DNA of 64,000 bases from assembly GCF_030929595.1 (NCBI RefSeq), contig NZ_JAVFVR010000001.1:930001-994000 (forward strand), given 5' to 3'. Shown in pieces: positions 15,825 through 24,026 of the stretch (the first letter of the stretch is position 1; the number at the start of each line of letters is the position of its first letter). The notes under the pieces were generated by a model. That model saw nothing but the letters and a program-made list of their open reading frames with translations, had not been told where the DNA came from and did not search any database. The position numbers and the translations under genes were made by a program. The stretch comes from Flavobacterium sp. LHD-85 (GTDB lineage Bacteria; Bacteroidota; Bacteroidia; Flavobacteriales; Flavobacteriaceae).

Positions 15825-15968
15825 ATGAAAAATAGCACATTAACATTCGAAGATTTTCTACTAGATACAATTTCTAGAAAAGAACAAAAAACAATTAAAG
15901 GAGGAGATAATGAGCCGCTTCCTGAACCAAATCCAGGAAAAGGTAATGGTGGTAACGGAAGCACATAA
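15825..15968 (+). CDS. Tandem double-glycine peptide 3
   Basis: This 47-codon copy lies 32 bp after the second. The leader is nearly identical (MKNSTLTFEDFLL, then EQKTIKGG), and the predicted 20-residue core is DNEPLPEPNPGKGNGGNGST. The PLPEPNPGK part is kept while the C-terminal tail has diverged. It ends 28 bp from the stop codon of the convergent TPR-AraC gene, with no clear terminator between them, so the transcripts may overlap. Confidence 0.8.
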   Translation: MKNSTLTFEDFLLDTISRKEQKTIKGGDNEPLPEPNPGKGNGGNGST

Positions 15969-15996
15969 AAAATAAAAAATTATTATGATTACTACA

Positions 15997-17772
15997 TTAA
16001 ATATTATTCGCAAACTGAGCTGGAGACACTCCAGTTCTTTTGCGAAATGATTTTGCAAAAGAAACTGCATTTTTAAACCCTACACTTTCTGCAATTGCCT
16101 GTGTAGAATATTTACGATATAAATGATTTGTAATCATTTGGTTAATAACGTAATTAATCTTCAATTCATTAGAATATTCACTAAAAGATTTTCCAAATCT
16201 TTTGTTCACAACATAAGACAAATAAGTCGTATTGGTTTTTATTTTTTTAGCCGCATACGAAAGCGTGAAATCAGCATTTAAATATTCTAGCTTTTCTTCT
16301 AAAGCCAATAGCTTTTCGACTATCTTATTTTCTTTTGCCTCATCAATACTCAAATTCGCATTTTCCTTTTTCAAAGTAATATCTTCAGTTTCAAGAACCT
16401 CCATTGCTGCTTTTTCAGTAGAATCTACGTCTATTTCTACTTTTTCAAGTTCTTTTTTCTCTAGATTAGCTTTGAACTCTTCGATCAAGGCGTTCATTTT
16501 CTTTTGAGCTTTATTTTTATCCCTAATATTTTTAATAAGGAAAAACACAATTCCGATTACTAGAATTACATAAAATACTTTCAATGCCTTATTCCAAAAC
16601 ACTTCATATTTATACTTCTCCTGAACGCTAAGCATCTCATCACTAAGATCTGCTGTTCCCAGTTTATAGTTAACTTCTAGTGTTTCTTCTCTAAGATTTC
16701 CTTCATACTTTTCGTATGAGTCCAAGTATATTTTAGAATGTTTATAAGCCAGCTCAGGCTCATTTTTAATACTGTAAATTTTAGCCTGTATATAATTAGA
16801 CTTAAAATAGCTATTATCCATAGCTTTATTCTTTTGACTAATAGAATCTACCTTTTTTAAAAATATAAGAGCTCTATCGTATTTCTTCATAGAAAAATAA
16901 AGATCTCCTAAATTATAACTGGCGATTTGATACAAATCTTCATTATCAGTCTGTTTGGCATAAAAAGAGATATCGTAATAAATTTTTTCAGCATTTACGT
17001 AATCCTTTTTAAACAGATAAATATTTCCTAAACTAAGTTTAGAAATAGTCTTATTGTCAATAAATCTATCCGAATACGCTATGCTTTTTTTATAATAATA
17101 CTCCGCAGAATCTAGTAAGTAAGCTTTATCTCGGCTCTTGTAATAATATCCTTCATAAGAATTTCCAAGATTTGTGTAGGTATTACTTTTTGAATTCTGA
17201 AACTGATCTTTTTCATACAAGCCCTCATTTTTATCTAAAAATGCATCATTTTGTCTTAAGATTTTTATAGACAGCCGATAATTGCCAACACCTTCATTTA
17301 GTAAAGCAATATTGGCTTTAAATTTTACAATTTGTACAACATCATTTATTTTAGTAGAAAGTTTCACTCCTTCCTGATAACTGCTAAGAGCTTTGCCATA
17401 ATTTGATCTTTTCCAATAGGTAAGACCTCTGTAGTTGCATAAATATGCATGAAGCTTTATTTTATTAGTAGACTCTGGGACTTTATTTAAATGCTTTATC
17501 GCTTCTGCATACAATTTATCAGATTGATTAGCATTCCCTTTTAGCTGATACAGATAAGAACCGGCGCCATAAGCAAAGGCTTGATGAATCTCATTCTTAG
17601 ATTTAATCAATTGATTTACATAAACTAAACCTTCATCATAATTTCCATTAATGCTAAAACGGATTTTATCCTGTAATTCTAAGTACTTTTGCTCCGTGAG
17701 CTCTCCTGTAGTTTGAGCAGTCCCACTGGAAAATATTAGTAGTAAAAAGAAAAAAGAGATGATCAGCCTCAT
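15997..17772 (-). CDS. Membrane TPR-AraC regulator facing the tandem peptide genes
   Basis: The 591-residue protein has a signal peptide (MRLIISFFFLLLIFSSGTAQ), a long set of TPR-like helical repeats to about residue 390, one transmembrane helix (VFYVILVIGIVFFLI), a charged coiled linker and a C-terminal AraC helix-turn-helix domain (QAIAESVGFKNAVSFAKSF). This puts the TPR domain outside the inner membrane and the DNA-binding domain inside. Such regulators are common in Flavobacteriia and their signals are mostly unknown. It converges on the three peptide genes with a 28-bp gap, so a peptide ligand is possible but unproven. Confidence 0.88.
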   Translation of the reverse strand: MRLIISFFFLLLIFSSGTAQTTGELTEQKYLELQDKIRFSINGNYDEGLVYVNQLIKSKNEIHQAFAYGAGSYLYQLKGNANQSDKLYAEAIKHLNKVPESTNKIKLHAYLCNYRGLTYWKRSNYGKALSSYQEGVKLSTKINDVVQIVKFKANIALLNEGVGNYRLSIKILRQNDAFLDKNEGLYEKDQFQNSKSNTYTNLGNSYEGYYYKSRDKAYLLDSAEYYYKKSIAYSDRFIDNKTISKLSLGNIYLFKKDYVNAEKIYYDISFYAKQTDNEDLYQIASYNLGDLYFSMKKYDRALIFLKKVDSISQKNKAMDNSYFKSNYIQAKIYSIKNEPELAYKHSKIYLDSYEKYEGNLREETLEVNYKLGTADLSDEMLSVQEKYKYEVFWNKALKVFYVILVIGIVFFLIKNIRDKNKAQKKMNALIEEFKANLEKKELEKVEIDVDSTEKAAMEVLETEDITLKKENANLSIDEAKENKIVEKLLALEEKLEYLNADFTLSYAAKKIKTNTTYLSYVVNKRFGKSFSEYSNELKINYVINQMITNHLYRKYSTQAIAESVGFKNAVSFAKSFRKRTGVSPAQFANNI

Positions 17773-17909
17773 TAAGTTTATTTTTGGAATTCAAAAATAG
17801 TCTATAAATTATCAATAAACTACAATTAATTTGCCAAATTCCTATTAATTTTATTTTTACCATGTATAAATATAACAATTTTACCGTTATTTGTTATATT
17901 TATATTATG

Positions 17910-17917
17910 TAAATTTG
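17910..17917 (+). promoter_or_regulatory. -7 promoter element for the acyl-CoA dehydrogenase
   Basis: TAAATTTG matches TAnnTTTG, and a TTTG lies 16 bp upstream at 17890-17893. It sits 20 bp before the ATG at 17938 and supports that start over the in-frame TTG-type start at 17920. Confidence 0.55.
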
Positions 17918-17937
17918 CTTTGCTAAAATTAAACAAC

Positions 17938-19116
17938 ATGAAACCAGACTTATTTCAATCTCCAGATTACTATAACTTAGACGATTTGCTAACAGACGAA
18001 CATAAATTAGTTCGCGAATCAGCACGCGCTTGGGTTAAAAGAGAGGTCTCTCCTATTATAGAAGAATACGCTCAAAAAGCAGAATTTCCTAAACAAATTA
18101 TAAAAGGTCTAGGCGAAATTGGCGGTTTCGGCCCTTATATTCCAGTTGAATATGGTGGAGCGGGACTAGATCAAATCTCTTACGGATTGATTATGCAGGA
18201 GATTGAAAGAGGCGATTCTGGTGTAAGATCTACTTCATCTGTTCAATCTTCTTTGGTAATGTACCCAATTTGGAAATATGGAAACGAAGAACAGCGAATG
18301 AAATACTTGCCGAAACTAGCAACAGGAGAGTTTATTGGCTGTTTTGGTTTGACAGAACCAGATCACGGTTCTGATCCCGGAAGCATGATTACCAATTTTA
18401 AAGATATGGGAGATCATTATCTTTTAAATGGTGCCAAAATGTGGATTTCGAATGCACCTTTTGCTGATATTGCTATTGTTTGGGCCAAAAACGAAGAAGG
18501 CAGAATTCACGGTTTAATTGTAGAACGAGGCATGGAAGGATTCTCGACTCCAGAAACTCATAACAAATGGTCGCTTCGTGCATCTGCAACAGGCGAATTG
18601 ATTTTTGACAACGTAAAAGTTCCAAAAGAAAACCTATTGCCAAACAAATCTGGTTTAGGCGCTCCACTTGGATGTTTAGATTCTGCCCGTTACGGAATTG
18701 CGTGGGGAGCAATCGGAGCTGCAATGGATTGCTATGATACCGCTTTAAGATATTCAAAAGAAAGAATTCAGTTTGGAAAACCAATTGGAGGAACTCAATT
18801 ACAGCAAAAAAAATTGGCTGAAATGATTACTGAAATCACAAAAGCACAATTATTAACTTGGCGATTAGGAGTTTTAAGAAACCAAGGCAAAGCGACAACT
18901 GCTCAAATTTCTATGGCAAAACGCAACAACGTAAACATGGCAATCAACATCGCCAGAGAAGCAAGACAAATGCTCGGAGGTATGGGAATTACGGGCGAAT
19001 ACTCAATTATGCGCCATATGATGAACCTTGAAAGTGTTATCACGTACGAAGGAACTCACGACATACATTTGCTTATAACAGGAATGGATGTAACTGGAAT
19101 TCCAGCATTTAAATAA
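17938..19116 (+). CDS. Acyl-CoA dehydrogenase, glutaryl-CoA dehydrogenase-like
   Basis: The 392-residue flavoenzyme has the acyl-CoA dehydrogenase N-terminal, middle (CFGLTEPDHGSDPGSM) and C-terminal (ERIQFGKPIGGTQLQQKKLAEM) domains. The predicted catalytic base is Glu371 in VITYEGTHDIH, the position used by glutaryl-CoA dehydrogenases. It would oxidise an acyl-CoA, probably glutaryl-CoA from lysine breakdown, using FAD in the cytoplasm. The ATG at 17938 was chosen because conserved sequence starts there and a -7 element precedes it. It is a single-gene unit closed by a terminator. Confidence 0.9.
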   Translation: MKPDLFQSPDYYNLDDLLTDEHKLVRESARAWVKREVSPIIEEYAQKAEFPKQIIKGLGEIGGFGPYIPVEYGGAGLDQISYGLIMQEIERGDSGVRSTSSVQSSLVMYPIWKYGNEEQRMKYLPKLATGEFIGCFGLTEPDHGSDPGSMITNFKDMGDHYLLNGAKMWISNAPFADIAIVWAKNEEGRIHGLIVERGMEGFSTPETHNKWSLRASATGELIFDNVKVPKENLLPNKSGLGAPLGCLDSARYGIAWGAIGAAMDCYDTALRYSKERIQFGKPIGGTQLQQKKLAEMITEITKAQLLTWRLGVLRNQGKATTAQISMAKRNNVNMAINIAREARQMLGGMGITGEYSIMRHMMNLESVITYEGTHDIHLLITGMDVTGIPAFK

Positions 19117-19151
19117 GCTGCAATTATTAAAATATACATAAAATCAATGCG

Positions 19152-19183
19152 AAAAGCTTCTTCTTCACGGAGAAGCTTTTTAT
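19152..19183 (+). terminator. Intrinsic terminator after the acyl-CoA dehydrogenase
   Basis: AAAAGCTTC (19152-19160) pairs with GAAGCTTTT (19172-19180) and is followed by T. The last T of the run begins the -7 element of the next gene. Confidence 0.8.
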
Positions 19184-19188
19184 CTTTG
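19181..19188 (+). promoter_or_regulatory. -7 promoter element for the DUF3050 gene
   Basis: TATCTTTG matches TAnnTTTG exactly, 19 bp before the ATG at 19208. It overlaps the T-run of the preceding terminator. Confidence 0.6.
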
Positions 19189-19207
19189 CACCAAAATTTT
19201 TTCAAAA

Positions 19208-19990
19208 ATGAATATCGAAACGATAAACAAAAGCATACAACCTCAAAAAGACCAACTTTTAAACCACTCATTATACAATAAAATACAAAATATTGATGAT
19301 TTACATAGTTTTCTAGAAACTCATGTTTTTGCTGTTTGGGACTTTATGTCGCTATTAAAAGCTTTACAAGCCAAACTTACTTGCACTACAACACCATGGT
19401 TTGCTACTAAAAATCCGGAAACACGATATTTAATTAATGAAATTGTTCTTGCAGAAGAAACCGATTTAAGCATAGACGGAAGAAGACAAAGCCACTACGA
19501 AATGTATCTTGAAGCTATGGCAGACTGTGGCGCAGATACAACTGGAATTTTAAAATTTCTATCAGAAGTAACGTCTCTTCACAATATATTTGTAGCAATA
19601 AAACAAAGTTCGCTACATCCAAATGTGAAAGCTTTCCTTGATTTTACTTTTAGAGTTATCGAAGAAGGAAAACCTCACGAAATTGCCGCTGCATTTACTT
19701 TCGGAAGAGAAGACCTTATTCCGAGTATGTTTACTGAAATCTTGAAGAATTTCCAAAAGAACCTTCCTGAAACTGATTTGGCAAAATTGCTATACTATTT
19801 TGAAAGACATATCGAATTGGATGCTGATGAGCATGGTCCTATGGCTATGACAATGATCTCAGAATTATGTGAAAACGATGCTCAAAAATGGAAAGAAGTT
19901 GAAGAAGTTTCGATTCTTGCCCTAGAAAAACGTATCGCACTTTGGGACGCCATTGAAGAAGAAATCGTAATGAAAACCGAAATGGTTTAA
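19208..19990 (+). CDS. DUF3050 protein, heme-oxygenase-like fold
   Basis: The 260-residue cytoplasmic protein matches the DUF3050 family, helical proteins placed with the heme-oxygenase-like fold. Visible possible metal ligands are His39, Glu83/84, an E153-x3-H157 pair and H201-IEL-D205 followed by His209 in ERHIELDADEHG. That pattern recalls heme-oxygenase-like di-iron oxidases, but the spacing (HxxxDxxxH) is not identical to the best-known members. No substrate is known. It is monocistronic, with its own -7 element and a very strong terminator. Confidence 0.82.
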   Translation: MNIETINKSIQPQKDQLLNHSLYNKIQNIDDLHSFLETHVFAVWDFMSLLKALQAKLTCTTTPWFATKNPETRYLINEIVLAEETDLSIDGRRQSHYEMYLEAMADCGADTTGILKFLSEVTSLHNIFVAIKQSSLHPNVKAFLDFTFRVIEEGKPHEIAAAFTFGREDLIPSMFTEILKNFQKNLPETDLAKLLYYFERHIELDADEHGPMAMTMISELCENDAQKWKEVEEVSILALEKRIALWDAIEEEIVMKTEMV

Positions 19991-20010
19991 AAACAAAATA
20001 AGTTTTTTTA

Positions 20011-20062
20011 AAAATTCCAATAACTTAATTGTTTCAATAAACAATTAAGTTATTGGAATTTT
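20011..20062. terminator. Very long perfect hairpin terminator
   Basis: A 22-bp perfect stem (20011-20032 with 20041-20062) encloses an eight-base loop and ends in a T-run. It lies between the DUF3050 gene and the AraC gene on the same strand. Confidence 0.88.
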
Positions 20063-20070
20063 GTTTTTCA

Positions 20071-20078
20071 TACCTTTG
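20071..20078 (+). promoter_or_regulatory. -7 promoter element for the AraC gene
   Basis: TACCTTTG matches TAnnTTTG exactly and begins eight bases after the preceding hairpin. The ATG follows at 20107. Confidence 0.55.
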
Positions 20079-20106
20079 ATGTTCAACCTGTTGAAAATAC
20101 TTTCAA

Positions 20107-20880
20107 ATGAAAATTATCGATTTCATTCCAACTGAACAGTTAAGGCCTTTTATTAAGACTTACAAAATTATCGAAAGCGAGGAAGCATTGACAAATAGGG
20201 TTTTGCCTGGCACTGCTTTAACAATCGCTTTTCGCTGTAAAGGTGATGTAAATTATATTAAAGGGAATCAGCACGATAAGCTCCCAATTTCTACAATTTC
20301 AGGTATTCGTAAATCTGTTCGTTTAATCAATTATGCAAAGGATACGACAACTCTTGTCGTTCAGTTTAAAGAAGCTGGAGCTAAAGCTTTTTTTAAAGAA
20401 CCGCTTCATGAATTGTTTGAAGAAAGTGTTTCGCTTGACAATTTCATTCCACAAGAAAAAATCGCTGTTGTTGAAGAACTTTTAGCAGAAGCAAAAACCA
20501 ACAATCAAAAAATTGCGATTATCGAGCAGTTTCTTTTATCAAGATTGCACAATTACAAACCCGATGATTTAATCTCTGCTGCCATTAATATTATACAATC
20601 TAAAAAAGGCATAGTCAAAATAAAAGAACTTGCCAGCGCGCTTTTTATCAGTCAAGATGCGTTCGAAAAAAGATTCCGAAAAACGGTAGGCTCTTCTCCA
20701 AAACAATTTTGCTACGTTATTCGCATAAAATCGATTATTGATCACAAACAAAAAAACCAAAACCTCATCAATCTCGCTTTTGATGCTGGATATTTTGACC
20801 AGCCTCATTTTAATAAAGACTTCAAATTATTTACAGGACAAACTCCAACTGAGTTTTTTGACTTTCCATCTTTTTGGTAA
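20107..20880 (+). CDS. AraC-family transcriptional regulator
   Basis: The 257-residue protein has an N-terminal domain of the kind found in one-component AraC regulators (residues 1-130, no membrane segment). A C-terminal double helix-turn-helix spans about 165-250, with IKELASALFISQDAFEKRF and NLINLAFDAGYFDQPHFNKDF. It should bind DNA in response to a small ligand. The ABM-like gene 66 bp downstream on the same strand is the obvious candidate target. The ligand is unknown. Confidence 0.88.
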   Translation: MKIIDFIPTEQLRPFIKTYKIIESEEALTNRVLPGTALTIAFRCKGDVNYIKGNQHDKLPISTISGIRKSVRLINYAKDTTTLVVQFKEAGAKAFFKEPLHELFEESVSLDNFIPQEKIAVVEELLAEAKTNNQKIAIIEQFLLSRLHNYKPDDLISAAINIIQSKKGIVKIKELASALFISQDAFEKRFRKTVGSSPKQFCYVIRIKSIIDHKQKNQNLINLAFDAGYFDQPHFNKDFKLFTGQTPTEFFDFPSFW

Positions 20881-20946
20881 ATCAATGATTTTTTACAATG
20901 ATTTCGCTTTCACAATTCTGAATTTTACATCAATAAAATAAGAATT

Positions 20947-21375
20947 ATGAAAACAAATCTTTTAATTGGAATTCTCTTTTTGACATTGTTCAGCTATGGA
21001 GTAAATGCTCAATCAACAAAAATTAATTCACAAATTGAATCTAAAAAATCAGAAACCATGCAGCAAATTTTTATCGATAAATTTATCGTCCCTGAGAAAT
21101 CAAAACAAGAATTTTTAGAACGAGTGCAAATCAACCGCAATTTTATAAAACACTTAGACGGGTTTATAAATGACAATGCTTATGAACGAATTGACGAAAA
21201 CGGCAATTTAATTTACATAACAATTGCTGTTTGGAAAAATGAAAGTGTTCTTAAAAAAGCAAAAGAAACAGTACAGGCTTACTATAAAAAAGAAGGTTTT
21301 AATATCTCTGAAATGTTTGAAAGACTGCATATCACGATGGAACGAAACGTCTACAAAGAATCGGAAAAACTGTAA
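20947..21375 (+). CDS. Secreted ABM-like (antibiotic biosynthesis monooxygenase fold) protein
   Basis: The 142-residue protein has a signal peptide (MKTNLLIGILFLTLFSYGVNA) and a single dimeric alpha-beta-barrel-type domain with QIFIDKFIVPEKSKQEFLERV and LIYITIAVWKNES. Such domains occur in small monooxygenases and in stress or heme-related proteins. The family name does not by itself imply antibiotic synthesis. It is probably regulated by the AraC gene before it. No catalytic residue can be assigned. Confidence 0.72.
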   Translation: MKTNLLIGILFLTLFSYGVNAQSTKINSQIESKKSETMQQIFIDKFIVPEKSKQEFLERVQINRNFIKHLDGFINDNAYERIDENGNLIYITIAVWKNESVLKKAKETVQAYYKKEGFNISEMFERLHITMERNVYKESEKL

Positions 21376-21397
21376 TTGGAAAACATAAACTTTAAAT

Positions 21398-22417
21398 TTA
21401 CTTCTTGGTTTTCCAAATAAAACCATCCAATAAATAATGCGTAAACTGAGGAACAGTCAGCAAAGGAACTAGTAGAATCTGCCAGCTTGAAAAATCAAAA
21501 TTTGTGATGCTGATGTTTTCATTCCAAACAAAAAGCTCCCAAAGAAATTCTTCCGAAAAGGCTATTAAAAGCAATATCCCAATGTAAATTAAAAGTCCTT
21601 TATAGTGTTTTAAGAAAGACAAACTACCTAATTCCGAAGCTGATTTTCCATCAATTTCTTTAAAATAAACCAAAGCCATATATGGAATTCCATGCGAAAC
21701 GACATTCAATAAAGTAAAAATCAAATCGTCATTAAAATATACAATTCCGAAATACCAAGACAAGGCCGTTCCTAGAATTATACTGTTTTTCGGAATATTA
21801 AAAAACCGGTTCTGAATAGATTTTACAGCGGTATAAACTACATACAAAATCAAAATTGCAGTATAAATCCAAAACAGGATTTCTAGAATTCTTTGGTTTT
21901 CAAACCTAAAAAATTCATTTTCTACAAACCAATTGAACTTTCGCTTTGACGAAAAAAACCAATACAGCATCGGGTATCCAGTTGAAGCATAAATCGCTAG
22001 ATTATCAATCCAAACCGAGATTTTGGTTTTGGCTTCTTTTCTAGCATACAATCTCATGAATCCGTATTGCTGCCTGATGAAGTGAAAAACAGCCACATAA
22101 GCCAAAAATGACCAAAAAACTAAACTTCCGAAAGCGAAAAGCACAATTCCCGTGACAAAACAAAAAAGAGGCAAAAGAATCAGTCTTCTTTTTTGTTTCT
22201 GAAATTCATAGGCGACAAAATAAGTTTTGAAAAGTGTTGCATAAACGTGTGCTACGTCTATAAAAACAATCAGGAAAAGCCAAGTATAAAAAGAATAATT
22301 CTCTTCGATCTGGGCAATATAATCCTGAAAAATAAAGATAATTGCCAGCACAAAAAATGACGGCCCGATAATAAAAGTTAAATCGGTTTTGGCTTTATGA
22401 ATCCACGGTTGTTCCAT
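21398..22417 (-). CDS. Polytopic membrane protein with conserved-looking histidines, unrecognised
   Basis: The 339-residue protein has about eight to nine hydrophobic helices. Several His-containing motifs sit at helix ends: DVAHVYATLF, AVFHFIRQQYG, VVSHGIPYMALVYF and PQFTHYLLDGFIWK. These could bind metal or heme or belong to a membrane oxidase/desaturase-like protein, but I do not recognise the family. It overlaps the flavin oxidase gene upstream by 23 bp and is the last gene of the polyamine-like operon, so it is translated together with that enzyme. Confidence 0.7.
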   Translation of the reverse strand: MEQPWIHKAKTDLTFIIGPSFFVLAIIFIFQDYIAQIEENYSFYTWLFLIVFIDVAHVYATLFKTYFVAYEFQKQKRRLILLPLFCFVTGIVLFAFGSLVFWSFLAYVAVFHFIRQQYGFMRLYARKEAKTKISVWIDNLAIYASTGYPMLYWFFSSKRKFNWFVENEFFRFENQRILEILFWIYTAILILYVVYTAVKSIQNRFFNIPKNSIILGTALSWYFGIVYFNDDLIFTLLNVVSHGIPYMALVYFKEIDGKSASELGSLSFLKHYKGLLIYIGILLLIAFSEEFLWELFVWNENISITNFDFSSWQILLVPLLTVPQFTHYLLDGFIWKTKK

Positions 22418-24026
22418 CTACAATTTCATTTACAACATTAATTCCTTGGTGAAAAGCTTCTTCAAAAATGGAAATTCCAGACAAATCGCTGTGCGCAAAA
22501 TATATAGAATTTTGAATATTTTGTTGGGCTTGTTTCTTCGCTTCGCCAAAAATAAAACCTGGAGCAGGCGAAATCATTCCGTGGCCTAAAAGAAATACTT
22601 CTATATCCTCGGTGCATTCTTCAATATTTGGATGTGCGATTTTTAAATCGCTCAAAACAAACTGCTTCCAGTATCCTTTGTCTTTTTTATAAAGTTCTTT
22701 TCTCGTTTTCTTCAAATCGGCAGATGAAAAACTATAGTAATACGTAATCACTTTTTTGTCTTGAACCTGATTCAAAGTCTGATGCTGATCATAAACATAT
22801 CCTAATCCTTTTGCATCATAAATGACATTATCCCAAGAAAGCGGAAAACTAAAATTGTCCGATAAATCATTAACTACTAAAGTTGCCAAAAGCCATGGCG
22901 TGTAATGAAAATCTTTGGTAAACACTTTTCTGCCTTTAATCAAATACTGATTAACAAATTGTGGAGAAGCCATAATCGCTTTATCGGCAATAATTTCAAC
23001 CGAGGTTTTGTTTACATCATCAAAAGCTTTTGCAATTACTTTATTATTCTCTACTTTGACTTCATAAACCAAATGATTTTTCAACGTTTTGTCTTTGGTA
23101 TATTTTTTTAAATGATTTGCTAAACGCGAATTTCCTTCAGGCCACGTTAAAACGCTGTCGTGTTTTTCGGGCGTAGAATCTTGTTTTCTTCCAGCAAAAT
23201 AATGAATTCCTGCCCAAGCCGAAACGTAGTCGATTCCCAAACCAAAATCGTCTTTACAGCAATAATCGATATAATTGAATAAAGGTTCAGATGTAAAATG
23301 ATTGTCTTTGAACCACTGTTTCATCGTGATTTGATCTAACGCTCTTGTTTCTGTATCAGATGAAGAAAGATAAAGCGGAATATCAAATAAATACTTCTGA
23401 TCTTCTCCTTTGGCGGTTCTAAACGCATCCATTTTTTTAAAGAATTTATCAAACTCCAAATCGTCTGAAATTAAATTTCCTTCTTTTGGAACCACACCTT
23501 CCTGCCAATTGTTTTTATAGAACAAACGTTCGTCTGGCGCAAAAGTCAGCTGCAATTCGTCAAAAATGGGAAATCCCTTTTCGTTGTAACCTAAAATGAT
23601 CTTTTCTTCTTCTAAAAAATGAAGCAGTTCTTTATCCTGAAAATTCGGCAATGGCAAATAATGCGCGCCTAAAGGATATTTGGAATATTTGTTTTCTCCG
23701 TTGGAAGAATTTCCGCCCAAATGATTTTCTAGTTCCACTATCAAGAAATCTGAAATTCCTTTTTTATGAAACTGGCGTGCGGCGCTTAAACCCGAAATTC
23801 CACCGCCTACAATCAAATATGGAACTTTAATCTGCTTAGTCGGTTTAGGAAAATCTTTAATCCATAAACGATGCCCAAGCAAGTGTTTGGTTCCAGATAA
23901 ACGAATCATCATCACCGCAATTTTATCAGAGCAAAATTGCAGAAACGGAACCGCAATTAACGCCGCACCAACTACTTTTAAAAAACTCCTTCTGGATTTA
24001 TTGCAGTTTTCCCCACTCTTCATCAA
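22395..24026 (-). CDS. Tat-exported FAD-dependent amine oxidase-like protein
   Basis: The 543-residue protein starts with a Tat signal (SRRSFLKV at 11-18), so it should be exported folded. It then has an FAD-binding Rossmann motif LIVGGGISGLSAARQF from residue 71. The C-terminal part (SIYFAHSDLSGISIFEEAF) fits the flavin amine oxidase superfamily, which includes polyamine oxidases. It overlaps the aminopropyltransferase-like gene by 29 bp and the next membrane protein gene by 23 bp. In this operon a polyamine or polyamine conjugate is a reasonable substrate guess, but the sequence does not prove it. Confidence 0.8.
   Translation of the reverse strand: MMKSGENCNKSRRSFLKVVGAALIAVPFLQFCSDKIAVMMIRLSGTKHLLGHRLWIKDFPKPTKQIKVPYLIVGGGISGLSAARQFHKKGISDFLIVELENHLGGNSSNGENKYSKYPLGAHYLPLPNFQDKELLHFLEEEKIILGYNEKGFPIFDELQLTFAPDERLFYKNNWQEGVVPKEGNLISDDLEFDKFFKKMDAFRTAKGEDQKYLFDIPLYLSSSDTETRALDQITMKQWFKDNHFTSEPLFNYIDYCCKDDFGLGIDYVSAWAGIHYFAGRKQDSTPEKHDSVLTWPEGNSRLANHLKKYTKDKTLKNHLVYEVKVENNKVIAKAFDDVNKTSVEIIADKAIMASPQFVNQYLIKGRKVFTKDFHYTPWLLATLVVNDLSDNFSFPLSWDNVIYDAKGLGYVYDQHQTLNQVQDKKVITYYYSFSSADLKKTRKELYKKDKGYWKQFVLSDLKIAHPNIEECTEDIEVFLLGHGMISPAPGFIFGEAKKQAQQNIQNSIYFAHSDLSGISIFEEAFHQGINVVNEIVDGTTVDS

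Larger units (their letters stand above)
15460..15968 (+). repeat. Three-copy tandem duplication carrying the peptide genes
   Basis: Units starting at about 15460, 15645 and 15818 each contain an A-rich spacer with CAAATCATGAAAAAT-like sequence and a 141-144 bp peptide gene. The periods are about 185 and 173 bp. The spacers before copies 2 and 3 share CATTTAAAAGTAAA. Confidence 0.85.

Noticed and set aside
12628..15968. Lanthipeptide or radical-SAM peptide cluster
   Set aside because: No LanB, LanM, LanC, radical SAM or cyclodehydratase gene lies nearby; only the oxidase fusion is present.
16232..16507. Plus-strand open frame inside the TPR-AraC gene
   Set aside because: It is low-complexity Phe/Ser antisense translation of a Lys/Glu-rich coiled region.
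20947..21375. Antibiotic biosynthesis role for the ABM-like protein
   Set aside because: The family name is historical; no biosynthetic genes lie nearby and the protein is a small secreted single domain.
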